Below, in pieces: positions 7,671 to 13,914 of a stretch of 13,914 bases of DNA. Both the position numbers and the translations under genes were made by a program. Each line of letters begins with the position of its first letter. Position 1 is the stretch's first letter. The notes beneath the pieces are model-generated. The model worked only from the letters and a program-made list of their open reading frames with translations. It was not told the DNA's origin and searched no databases. This DNA comes from Flammeovirgaceae bacterium (GTDB lineage Bacteria > Bacteroidota > Bacteroidia > Cytophagales > Cyclobacteriaceae), in assembly GCA_003229495.1 (NCBI GenBank), contig QIEB01000063.1, positions 1-13,914 on the forward strand. Direction: 5' to 3'.

Positions 7671-8603
7671 TTATATTTCTTTAACATAATTGGACTTCAT
7701 ACTGGAAATGCCTCCAATTCTTGTTTTAAATTTTAACAAACCTTCTATGGGGCTTCCCTGTACTTCAGAAGTACCTAAGTCTATTATCTCAACCCCCTCC
7801 ATCCGCGCATGCTCATACAACTCTGACATCAGGAACACCAACGGGCTTACGCTATTAAACTTTTTACTGTGTGCAGGGTAGAACTGGTACCAGCAACGTG
7901 AAGTTACCTTGATCACAATTGCAGCAGCAGCCAGAGTATTCCCAAAGCTAGCCGTGCATAGTAAAAAATTTGTTGGTAGTGCATTTACAACTTTCGCAAG
8001 TGACTTATAGGTCATCGACAAGCTTTGATTGCGTTCCTGCCTACAAGCTTCGATGAATTGGTATATCCGATTAAATGAACTTATTGGCTGCAACCTGAAA
8101 TTATATTTCCTGCATCTAACCAGTTTGCGTTTCTCCATCACATGTATTTTGTCTCGTAAAGGAAAATTATCAACGATAATGTGATGATTGACACTATGCC
8201 TTACTGAAAATCCAAAATTCCTTAACACTTCCGCCCAGCCAGAGCCTAGATTGTAACAGGGTGCTGGGTGTTTGAATTCTATTTCTTTCAGCCCATGTTT
8301 GACCAGAGTTTCAGCAATGTATAAAATAAAATTTTTTACCATGGTATTTTCGATAGGCTTCCCATCAAATGACCCGAAAGGCGCATAGGCATGGCTTACT
8401 GCCCTCCCATCTTTTAAATGAAAGTGTACCACTCCATGTATTTGGCCGCTGTTATGATCGCAAAGCCAAAAAGTGCAACCAGGTAACTCAGACTGACAAT
8501 TCAGGTATTCACTTCGATGATACAAATTTTGGTCATAGGAAAATTTGTAATGTGCGGGAGGAGTATCGGTAGTTAATTTATAATCAGCCTTCTTTAATTG
8601 CAT
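7671..8603 (-). CDS. FemAB/GNAT-fold acyltransferase-like protein
   Basis: A 310-residue protein with the double GNAT layout of FemAB-related and BioF2-like (Acetyltransf_6) proteins. The N-terminal half (about 1-150) contains HGVVHFHLKDGRAVSHAYAP and IEFKHPAPCYNLGSGWAEVL; the C-terminal half (about 155-300) contains the charged KRKLVRCRKYNF helix and AAAIVIKVTSRCWYQFYPAHSKK, ending in IIDLGTSEVQG with GLLKFKTRIGG (about 273-298), the segment most typical of the family. FemAB proteins form amide bonds on peptidoglycan precursors; related ones in glycan loci are thought to acylate sugars. Its start overlaps the upstream ketoisomerase gene by 20 nt, implying coupled expression and possibly sequential steps. 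It may N- or O-acylate a sugar nucleotide made in this cassette, but substrate is inference. Confidence 0.68.
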   Translation of the reverse strand: MQLKKADYKLTTDTPPAHYKFSYDQNLYHRSEYLNCQSELPGCTFWLCDHNSGQIHGVVHFHLKDGRAVSHAYAPFGSFDGKPIENTMVKNFILYIAETLVKHGLKEIEFKHPAPCYNLGSGWAEVLRNFGFSVRHSVNHHIIVDNFPLRDKIHVMEKRKLVRCRKYNFRLQPISSFNRIYQFIEACRQERNQSLSMTYKSLAKVVNALPTNFLLCTASFGNTLAAAAIVIKVTSRCWYQFYPAHSKKFNSVSPLVFLMSELYEHARMEGVEIIDLGTSEVQGSPIEGLLKFKTRIGGISSMKSNYVKEI

Positions 8604-9003
8604 CTTTTAACTTCTCAAACTCTTCATAATTTCGTATATAATCAGTTTCATCAAAATGATCAGATGCCAGGCACAACGCCTTAGCGTTTTGGTGGAAAGT
8701 ATAGTACCCCCAGCACAGAGGTGGCAGGTATAAACCCTGCTGGCGGGAGTCAAGTCGAAACTGATGAAATCGCCCTTTTATATCTTCCAGTTGGGCTTCA
8801 ATGGTGCCCTCAAGACAAATTAATAATTGTTTAGAGGTTCGGTGGGCGTGACCGCCACGGCGGGTATTTTCCGGAACATGGTACAGCCAAAACGTCCTTA
8901 ATATCTTGAAGGGAATTTGATGATCCTGGAGTATCCCAATAGACCCTCTCGGATCCATATAACGTTCAGGTGTCACTAAAAATGGTACAGTATGCGTATT
9001 CAT
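8584..9003 (-). CDS. FdtA/WxcM-like sugar-nucleotide 3,4-ketoisomerase
   Basis: Cupin-fold enzyme of the FdtA/QdtA family, which isomerises dTDP-4-keto-6-deoxyglucose to the 3-keto form on the route to dTDP-3-amino-3,6-dideoxyhexoses. Seen: DPRGSIGILQ at 17-26, LRTFWLYHVPENTRRGGHAHRTSKQLL with the catalytic-type GGHAH (His52 and His54, the pair that corresponds to the two essential His of FdtA), LEGTIEAQL, the PPLCWG turn, and DYIRNYEEF near the end. Length from the ATG at 9003 is 139 residues, matching the family; the longer open frame starts at a GTG at 9036, adding 11 residues (VTSFYIHSRF) that do not look conserved, so I prefer 9003. It heads the minus-strand cassette, which lacks the aminotransferase that usually follows. 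The exact product (galacto or gluco) cannot be decided. Confidence 0.85.
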   Translation of the reverse strand: MNTHTVPFLVTPERYMDPRGSIGILQDHQIPFKILRTFWLYHVPENTRRGGHAHRTSKQLLICLEGTIEAQLEDIKGRFHQFRLDSRQQGLYLPPLCWGYYTFHQNAKALCLASDHFDETDYIRNYEEFEKLKDAIKEG

Positions 9004-9044
9004 AAATCTGCTATGAATATAAAAGGAAGTAACCACAATTATTG

Positions 9045-9060
9045 AATTAACTAATTAATT
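9045..9060. repeat. Short inverted repeat in the divergent cassette/permease gap
   Basis: AATTAA (9045-9050) and TTAATT (9055-9060) are inverted around CTAA in the 66-nt gap between the ketoisomerase ATG (9003) and the permease ATG (9070). It could be an operator for the divergent pair, but with only A/T in the arms chance is likely. No good TAnnTTTG/TTG promoter pair was found on either strand here. Confidence 0.2.
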
Positions 9061-9069
9061 TAGCGCCCT

Positions 9070-9963
9070 ATGAATTACTTGCTTCTTAGCATATTAATGA
9101 ATGTGGGTTTATTTATAGCCTTCCGGACCTTTGGTCCATGGAAAATCCATGTTTTTCAAGCCGTGGTGGTAAATTATCTGGTCTGCAGCGTGCTCTCAGG
9201 AATTGCCTTGTGGGGTTTACCGTATAATGTTCTATGGCCTCCTGGAGAGCCCTGGCATTATATCGCTATTTTTCTGGGGTTGTTGTTCGTGGGTACTTTT
9301 TACGTAATGGGTCTTACTACCCGGAACTTCGGGATTACCATCGCTACCGTTGCCTCTAAAATGTCTATGATCATCCCTGTTCTCCTCGGACTCTTTGTCC
9401 TGGGAATAGTGACCAGTCCATTTGATATTTGGAACTACCTTGGAGTGGTCCTGGCGTTACCCTCCGTAATATTAACCACTATCAAGGGAAAATCGCTCAT
9501 TGAGGTTCCAACAGGCAGCCATTGGACTTTGCCAATTGTGCTATTTCTACTGGCCGGTGGGCTAGACACATTAGTGAATTATACCAATTATCGATATTTA
9601 AACCCGGAATTGGAGATGGCATTTATTTGGATGATTTTCACCACTGCATTCATTAGTGGATTGATAATTTTACTAATACGGAGACAACCGGTCCGACTGA
9701 GAAGTATTGGTGGTGGGTTATATCTTGGAATTCCGAATTTTTTTTCCATGTATTTTATTCTTAGGGCACTGACCGCTTTCGATAATAATGGGGCTATTCT
9801 TTTTCCAATTTTCAATGTAGGCATTATCGTTTTATCTACTTTGGCTGCCTTAACTATTTTCAAAGAGCAATTGTTAACAATTAATAAATTAGGAATCATA
9901 TTGGCGATACTTTCCGTATTAATGATATCATACCGTGAGATTCTAATCTGGTGGGCTTATTAA
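9070..9963 (+). CDS. DMT superfamily (EamA-like) inner-membrane permease
   Basis: Very hydrophobic 297-residue protein with about ten transmembrane segments in two halves of five, the internal-duplication plan of EamA/DMT permeases. Clear helices include residues 1-18, 28-50, 63-83, 91-115, 118-136, 152-166, 185-202, 213-232, 240-260 and 270-290. A Lys/Arg pair caps the loop after helix seven (IRRQPVRLR), in keeping with positive-inside loops, and FKEQLLTINKLGIILAILSVLMIS before the last helix resembles the EamA C-terminal consensus. Members export metabolites such as amino acids, nucleobases or lipid-linked sugars; substrate here is not visible. It is divergent from the glycan cassette and 1 nt upstream of the first TPR-like gene, thus likely the first gene of a plus-strand operon. 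A glycan-intermediate role is only a possibility suggested by position. Confidence 0.88.
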   Translation: MNYLLLSILMNVGLFIAFRTFGPWKIHVFQAVVVNYLVCSVLSGIALWGLPYNVLWPPGEPWHYIAIFLGLLFVGTFYVMGLTTRNFGITIATVASKMSMIIPVLLGLFVLGIVTSPFDIWNYLGVVLALPSVILTTIKGKSLIEVPTGSHWTLPIVLFLLAGGLDTLVNYTNYRYLNPELEMAFIWMIFTTAFISGLIILLIRRQPVRLRSIGGGLYLGIPNFFSMYFILRALTAFDNNGAILFPIFNVGIIVLSTLAALTIFKEQLLTINKLGIILAILSVLMISYREILIWWAY

Positions 9964-9964
9964 A

Positions 9965-11071
9965 ATGATTGGACGAATTGTAACATTAACATTGCTGGTA
10001 ATAATAGTCACATTGGCGCCAGCTGCGGCACAAAATAGTACACTTGATAAAGTGAGGCAGGGTATGGACTATATATATAATCAGGATTTTCGAAAGTCCC
10101 AGCTAGTTATCACGGAAATTGAAAAGACTTTACAAAATAGTGCCATCCCCGACTTAATGAAAGCGTTGCAGGCGTTTTGGAAATACTATCCCATTCATCT
10201 GGAAGACGATAAGTTGGAAATCTACCAAAAACATCTGCTCAGTTCTTATTCCAGATCAAAAGAGGTTCTCGAAAGTGATCCTGGTAACCCGGAAGCAATT
10301 TTTTTGGCAATGGCTTCTCAGGGACTATTGGCGGAAAGCTATTCCGAATCCGGACACAGCTTTAAAGCGGTAGGGGCAGCAAAAAGGGCCTATAATTACA
10401 TTAAGGAAGGATCACATAAACTTGATCAATCTAAAGAGTTTTACCTTACCACAGGGTTATACAATTATTATCGGGAGTACTACCCGGAAGCATATCCTAT
10501 TTACAAACCGTTTATGTACTTTTTCATGAAAGGAGACAAACGCAAGGGCATTCAACAGCTAGAGGTAGCAGCAAAGGAAGCTTCAATTTCCCATGTAATC
10601 GCTCAATATTATTTGAGTTACATATATATGCGCTATGAGTATTTGCCTTCAAAAGCGCTACGGCAAGGTAGAAAACTCCATGATTCATATCCTAATAATG
10701 ACCTGTTTTTAGCCATATTCTTGGAAAGCTTGATAATCAACAAGCGATATCAGGAGGCCGCACCGCTAGCCATAGAACTACAATCAAATCCCAGTCCATA
10801 TCTTAAGATCTACGGAGACCTGTTCATGGGTGTGATAGAAGAGAAAAACCATAAAAATTTTACCTATGCAGAAAGATTATATCGAAATGTACTTGAATTG
10901 AATGAGGAATATAACATGAAAAGATCACACTTGGAAGCATTTGCCTACCTGGGGTTGGGTCGCATCTATGAGCATAAACAAGACCCCAAGGCACGTAAAT
11001 ATTTTAAAGAAGCCTTAGATCAGGCCTATACCAAGTCTATGAAAAATGAAGCAAAAAGCCATCTCAATTGA
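9965..11071 (+). CDS. Exported TPR-like repeat protein, copy 1
   Basis: A 368-residue, secreted or periplasmic protein with a strong N-terminal signal peptide (residues 1-22, ending APAAA-Q). The mature part is alpha-helical with several degenerate tetratricopeptide-like helix pairs. A strongly conserved block, TTGLYNYYREYYPEAYPIYKPF...FFMKGDKRKGIQQL at about 162-199, recurs in the next gene and resembles a motif in helical TPR-type proteins (GLYNYY, then a G-D-K/R stretch, a leucine-rich QQL). Later helices end with typical TPR Ala/Leu positions (YAERLYRNVLEL, AFAYLGLGRIYEHKQDPKARKYFKEAL). It is 1 nt downstream of the permease and 43 nt upstream of its paralogue. Function is unknown; protein-protein scaffold in the envelope is inferred from fold alone. 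Confidence 0.75.
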   Translation: MIGRIVTLTLLVIIVTLAPAAAQNSTLDKVRQGMDYIYNQDFRKSQLVITEIEKTLQNSAIPDLMKALQAFWKYYPIHLEDDKLEIYQKHLLSSYSRSKEVLESDPGNPEAIFLAMASQGLLAESYSESGHSFKAVGAAKRAYNYIKEGSHKLDQSKEFYLTTGLYNYYREYYPEAYPIYKPFMYFFMKGDKRKGIQQLEVAAKEASISHVIAQYYLSYIYMRYEYLPSKALRQGRKLHDSYPNNDLFLAIFLESLIINKRYQEAAPLAIELQSNPSPYLKIYGDLFMGVIEEKNHKNFTYAERLYRNVLELNEEYNMKRSHLEAFAYLGLGRIYEHKQDPKARKYFKEALDQAYTKSMKNEAKSHLN

Positions 11072-11114
11072 ACAATAATCCTTGGTGGGCACGTTAAATG
11101 CTGATAGACTCCAA

Positions 11115-12236
11115 ATGAAATATAGGGTAATTTTTTTCATCTTTTGTTCCGTTTTTAAGGCATATTCTCAGGGCAGTTTAATTGATCAACCGACTTCTCT
11201 GGCAGTTGTGAAAAAGGGGCTGTACTACATTTACAATACTGAAACCAGAAAAGCGGAACAATATATTCATCTGGTTGAAGAGCTCATGCCTAAGCATCCT
11301 GTAGCTCCTATGATGAGGGCATTGAATATCAACTGGAGCTCAAACCCAGTAGAATCGGATAGCGAGGAGTTTCGTAAGCTGAGTGGTTTTCTGCAATTGG
11401 CTTTGGACCGTACCAAAGACTATCTCCATAAAGACCCCGATGATATAGAAGCAGTTTTCTTCGCAATAGTCATTTACGGTTGGTTGGCTCAGTTTTACGA
11501 TGAAGATGGTCATACATTTAAAGCGCTGAATGCGGCTAAAAAAGCCTACCAGTACATGAAGGTCGGATTTGATCTTTTGGACCGGGACCCGGAATTTTAC
11601 TTCTCCACTGGACTCTATAACTATTACCGGGTTCAATATCCGGAATCCAATCCTGTTTATAAACCATTTGTTTGGTTTTTCCGAAGTGGTAATAAGGAGT
11701 TAGGCCTGCAACAACTAGACCATGCCAGTAAGGAAGCTACCTTTACCAGTGCTGAAGCAGCTATGTACCTGGCCCATATTTATTTACGATACGAAAATAA
11801 ACCTCAGACTGCAGTGAAATATAGTGGTGACCTGGTCAATCGATTCCCGCGAAATATGTTTTTTAAGGTCAATTATGGGGAGGCGCTGCTGGCTGCTGGT
11901 GAATTCCAGAAAGCTTATATTATTATTCAAATATTGGTGCAGGATAGCAAGGATTTCTACCGCATGTCAGGAGAAGTTTTCTATGGTATCTATATGGAAA
12001 AACATATTTCAGACCTTCCTAAAGCAAAAATATGGTATCAAAAGTCGCTGAAAACCGGTGAGCACCTGGGAGCACGAGCTGACAATAAAAAGAGCCTGGC
12101 ATATGCAGGATTGGCACGCATTGCCGATGCACAGGGAGATAAAGATGCTGCTCGTGATCACTATAAGAAAGCAATGAAATTAGCTCAATACGATGGGGTA
12201 AAAAATCAGGCAAAGCGCTATCTTCGAACCAATTGA
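11115..12236 (+). CDS. Exported TPR-like repeat protein, copy 2
   Basis: A 373-residue paralogue of the preceding gene. The longest open frame starts at a TTG at 11082, but the ATG at 11115 begins a clean signal peptide (MKYRVIFFIFCSVFKAYSQ, cut after SQ or so), so I use 11115. The copies align through their length: YIYN after the first helix, DGHTFKA versus SGHSFKA, GLYNYYR (166-172 here), YKPF, FF..G.K..G.QQL, and the final TPR-like pair (LAYAGLARIADAQGDKDAARDHYKKAM). Identity appears to be roughly one third, judged by eye. The stop codon TGA overlaps by 1 nt the ATG of the IMPACT-family gene, so translation is likely coupled. Role unknown; duplication suggests heteromeric or diversified scaffolding. 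Confidence 0.75.
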   Translation: MKYRVIFFIFCSVFKAYSQGSLIDQPTSLAVVKKGLYYIYNTETRKAEQYIHLVEELMPKHPVAPMMRALNINWSSNPVESDSEEFRKLSGFLQLALDRTKDYLHKDPDDIEAVFFAIVIYGWLAQFYDEDGHTFKALNAAKKAYQYMKVGFDLLDRDPEFYFSTGLYNYYRVQYPESNPVYKPFVWFFRSGNKELGLQQLDHASKEATFTSAEAAMYLAHIYLRYENKPQTAVKYSGDLVNRFPRNMFFKVNYGEALLAAGEFQKAYIIIQILVQDSKDFYRMSGEVFYGIYMEKHISDLPKAKIWYQKSLKTGEHLGARADNKKSLAYAGLARIADAQGDKDAARDHYKKAMKLAQYDGVKNQAKRYLRTN

Positions 12237-12838
12237 TGGTGCTTCGATTCCGTACTCTTTCTCTCGAATCACAGGGGACTTACAAAGAGAAAGGCAGCAA
12301 GTTTGAGGCTTATGCCTTTCCGGTAGAGCACATGGAACAGGTGCAACAGCACCTGGCAGCATTGCGCCAAATGCATTATAAGGCCCGGCATCACTGTTAT
12401 GCCTACGTAATTGGACCTGAAGCAAATGATTTCCGGGCATTTGACGATGGGGAGCCCAGGCACAGTGCTGGTGACCCAATTTTGGGGCAAATACGTTCTT
12501 TCGAGCTCACCAATATACTGATAGTAGTAGTGAGGTATTTTGGGGGCACCAAACTGGGAATTAGCGGGCTGATCAGCGCATACCGGGAGGCCGCTAAACA
12601 GGCTATTGAAGCTGGCAGAATCGTGGAAAAAGAGCCCTCACAATCTTGGGTCTTAACTTTTGATTACCCTGATATGAACGGTGTGATGAACCTGGTAAAA
12701 GAGTTAAAGTTGAAAGTAGTGTGGCAGCATTTTGAGGAGCGGTATGAAATGAATTTGATGGTGCCGTTATCAAAGTTGGATCTGTTAAAGGAGCGACTGG
12801 AGCACTTGAGTGAGGTCGAATTAGAAATCAGGAACTAA
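12236..12838 (+). CDS. IMPACT / YigZ family protein
   Basis: 200-residue cytoplasmic protein of the IMPACT/YigZ (UPF0029) family. The N-terminal IMPACT domain is unmistakable: KGSKFEAYAFPV, KARHHCYAYVIG, and the signature DDGEPRHSAGDPILGQI...NILIVVVRYFGGTKLGISGL with the following helix AYREAAKQAI. The C-terminal part (about 135-200) is the small ferredoxin-like domain usually found after it. The mammalian IMPACT and yeast Yih1 proteins inhibit Gcn2; the bacterial role is not established and may concern ribosome or nucleic-acid binding. The longer frame starts at TTG 12233; ATG at 12236 overlaps the preceding TGA by one base (TGATG), so it is the preferred start. The spacing puts it in one operon with the TPR-like genes. 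Confidence 0.92.
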   Translation: MVLRFRTLSLESQGTYKEKGSKFEAYAFPVEHMEQVQQHLAALRQMHYKARHHCYAYVIGPEANDFRAFDDGEPRHSAGDPILGQIRSFELTNILIVVVRYFGGTKLGISGLISAYREAAKQAIEAGRIVEKEPSQSWVLTFDYPDMNGVMNLVKELKLKVVWQHFEERYEMNLMVPLSKLDLLKERLEHLSEVELEIRN

Positions 12839-12849
12839 TAGTGTCTAAA

Positions 12850-13389
12850 ATGAGTAAAGTCTTTGTCGCCATGTTGAGGGGAATTAATGTTAGTGGGCAG
12901 AAAAAAGTTAATATGGCTGAACTGCGCCAATTATTGTCCGACATTGGATTGCATGACCTGGAAAGCTATATCCAAAGCGGGAACATCATTTTTAAAGCTG
13001 ATCAAGATGCAGATAAACTTGCAGGGGTTATAAGAGAAAGTATTTTAAACCACTTCGGGTTTGAGGTACCGACCCTGGTACTGCCTGCTGCTGAAATGGA
13101 CCTTATTATTCAGAAGAATCCCTTTCAGGACAAGGACTTGAGCAAGTTGCACGTAACGTTTCTATCCTCCCAGCCAAATAGTCAATTGGTGGAGTCCCTG
13201 CCGCTTTCGTCAAACCCCAATGAAGGATATCTGGTGAACGGAAAAGTGATTTATGTATATTGCCCTGACGGCTACGGTCGTACCAAGATCAACAACATGT
13301 TTTTTGAAAGAAAACTGAAAACCGCCGCTACCACCCGTAACTGGAAAACCTGTTTGACCTTGTGGGAGATGGCTCAGGGGAAGGCTTAA
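12850..13389 (+). CDS. DUF1697 family protein
   Basis: 179 residues from the ATG at 12850; a GTG three codons upstream (12841) would add MSK. The sequence is a full DUF1697 member: the N-terminal FVAMLRGINVSGQKKVNMAEL opening, ESYIQSGNIIF, an internal PNEGYLVNGKVIYVYCPDGYG, and the GRTKINNMFFERKLKTAATTRNWKT tail with LWEMA. No catalytic residues are established for this family and its function is unknown. It begins 11 nt after the IMPACT-family stop, so co-transcription with the upstream genes is likely. Compact soluble fold with no signal peptide. Confidence 0.9.
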   Translation: MSKVFVAMLRGINVSGQKKVNMAELRQLLSDIGLHDLESYIQSGNIIFKADQDADKLAGVIRESILNHFGFEVPTLVLPAAEMDLIIQKNPFQDKDLSKLHVTFLSSQPNSQLVESLPLSSNPNEGYLVNGKVIYVYCPDGYGRTKINNMFFERKLKTAATTRNWKTCLTLWEMAQGKA

Positions 13390-13408
13390 TAATGTATGCC
13401 AGCAACGA

Positions 13409-13439
13409 AATGGACTGTCAACCTAAATCTTTGTCCATT
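13409..13439 (+). terminator. Possible weak hairpin after the DUF1697 gene
   Basis: AATGGAC (13409-13415) and GTCCATT (13433-13439) are perfect 7-nt inverted arms with a 17-nt loop, 20 nt downstream of the stop at 13389. The next bases are AT-rich (AATATTTTATA) but not a clean U-run. Position suits the end of the long plus-strand operon; the long loop makes it a weak candidate. Confidence 0.25.
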
Positions 13440-13483
13440 AATATTTTATAGCTAATTTCAGGTTGTTGTTTGGATAATAACCC

Positions 13484-13903
13484 ATGAACCAGACTGCCAT
13501 CATAAACGCACTTGCACGCAACCGCCAGGTTTTCAAGCACCTTCTGTCAGACCTTCCCAAGGAAACATATATGTGGAAACCCAGTGCCGACAAATGGTGC
13601 CTGTTGGAAATAGTCTGCCACTTGTATGACGAAGAGCGGGAGGACTTCAGGGCTAGAGTTAAACATGTTCTGGAGACCCCGGAAAAGTCATTCCCTCCTT
13701 TTGATCCCATAGGCATGGTTAAAACACGTAACTATATAAAACAGAACTATCATGAAATGGTCGTCAATTTTCTTTCTGAAAGGACCTTGTCTGTGGATTG
13801 GCTGGCACATGATTATCTGCATATCAGGCAGATCACCCGTTTGAAATACCAGTTCCTGCAATCACAATCAGGAGAGGACTTAAGCTATGCTGGTGCTTGG
13901 TAG
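13484..13903 (+). CDS. DinB-superfamily protein, shortened form
   Basis: 139-residue member of the DinB/YfiT-like four-helix-bundle family, whose members hold a divalent metal by three His and include thiol-S-transferases and hydrolases; no function is known for this one. The metal-type residues are visible as His46 (IVCHLYDEERED) and His109 and His113 (WLAHDYLHIRQI). The beginning (LPKETYMWKPSADKWCLLEIVCHLYDEE) and end (KYQFLQSQSGEDLSYAGAW) look complete. Family members I recall are around 170-180 residues, with a segment between SVxWL and a second NWLAHDYLHIRQ; here SVDWL runs straight into AHDYLHIRQ, as though about 35 residues between two WL motifs had been removed in frame. The ATG follows a 94-nt gap from the DUF1697 gene, so its own promoter is possible, but I see none clear. 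The product may still fold, or be a decaying gene. Confidence 0.82.
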   Translation: MNQTAIINALARNRQVFKHLLSDLPKETYMWKPSADKWCLLEIVCHLYDEEREDFRARVKHVLETPEKSFPPFDPIGMVKTRNYIKQNYHEMVVNFLSERTLSVDWLAHDYLHIRQITRLKYQFLQSQSGEDLSYAGAW

Positions 13904-13914
13904 CCGGGTGTCTC

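Noticed and set aside
9004..9036. GTG start at 9036 for the ketoisomerase gene
   Set aside because: It would add 11 residues that look unconserved; the ATG at 9003 gives the usual family length.
9034..9041. Minus-strand -7-like box (TAATTGTG) for the glycan cassette
   Set aside because: One mismatch to TAnnTTTG and no TTG-type -33 box at the right distance. It would fit the 9003 start, but is too weak to call.
9056..9063. Plus-strand -7-like box (TAATTTAG) in front of the permease gene
   Set aside because: One mismatch, only 7 nt from the start codon and no matching upstream element.
13390..13483. Possible promoter or small gene in the 94-nt gap before the DinB-like gene
   Set aside because: No clear promoter boxes or open frame with start signal; only a weak inverted repeat is visible.

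Overview
The window looks like chromosomal DNA of a Gram-negative member of the Bacteroidota, probably a marine or soil Cytophagales- or Flavobacteriales-type organism. The reasons are a WaaA-type Kdo transferase (so lipopolysaccharide is made), a DUF6588-like outer-membrane protein, a WxcM/FdtA-like sugar ketoisomerase, DinB and HD genes of the type common in that phylum, a TAnnTTTG-type -7 promoter box in front of waaA, and mostly weak Shine-Dalgarno sites. This assignment is inference from gene content; no rRNA or tRNA gene is present.

Layout. Positions 1-638 hold the 3' part of an enoyl-CoA hydratase on the plus strand. It converges, with a 4-nt overlap, on a DUF6588-like exported protein (minus). 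A short heptamer tandem array lies just upstream of that protein's start. An HD-domain hydrolase (minus) and the waaA-rsgA pair (plus, 1 nt apart) diverge from an 86-nt gap. rsgA again ends in a 4-nt stop-stop overlap with a convergent gene, the last member of a minus-strand cassette.

The cassette (about 9003 down to 4522) is the accessory part of the window. It contains five tightly packed genes, in transcription order: FdtA/WxcM-like sugar-nucleotide 3,4-ketoisomerase, FemAB/GNAT-like acyltransferase, NodZ-like fucosyltransferase-family enzyme with a Cys-rich N-terminus, GT61-like glycosyltransferase with an N-terminal four-Cys zinc-ribbon-like module, and a GT2 glycosyltransferase. They probably modify, build and transfer an unusual deoxy- or aminosugar-containing glycan. 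The usual aminotransferase and the dTDP-sugar supply genes are missing here, so the pathway depends on genes elsewhere or uses different chemistry.

Divergent from the cassette is a plus-strand run: a DMT/EamA-type permease, two tandem paralogous exported TPR-like proteins, an IMPACT/YigZ-family protein and a DUF1697 protein, with spacings of 1 to 43 nt or a 1-nt overlap. A short DinB-superfamily protein closes the window; it appears to have lost an internal segment of about 35 residues. Four computed starts were moved or questioned because the first codon is GTG/TTG and a better ATG lies just downstream (at 9003, 11115, 12236 and 12850). No insertion sequence, CRISPR array or integrase was seen.
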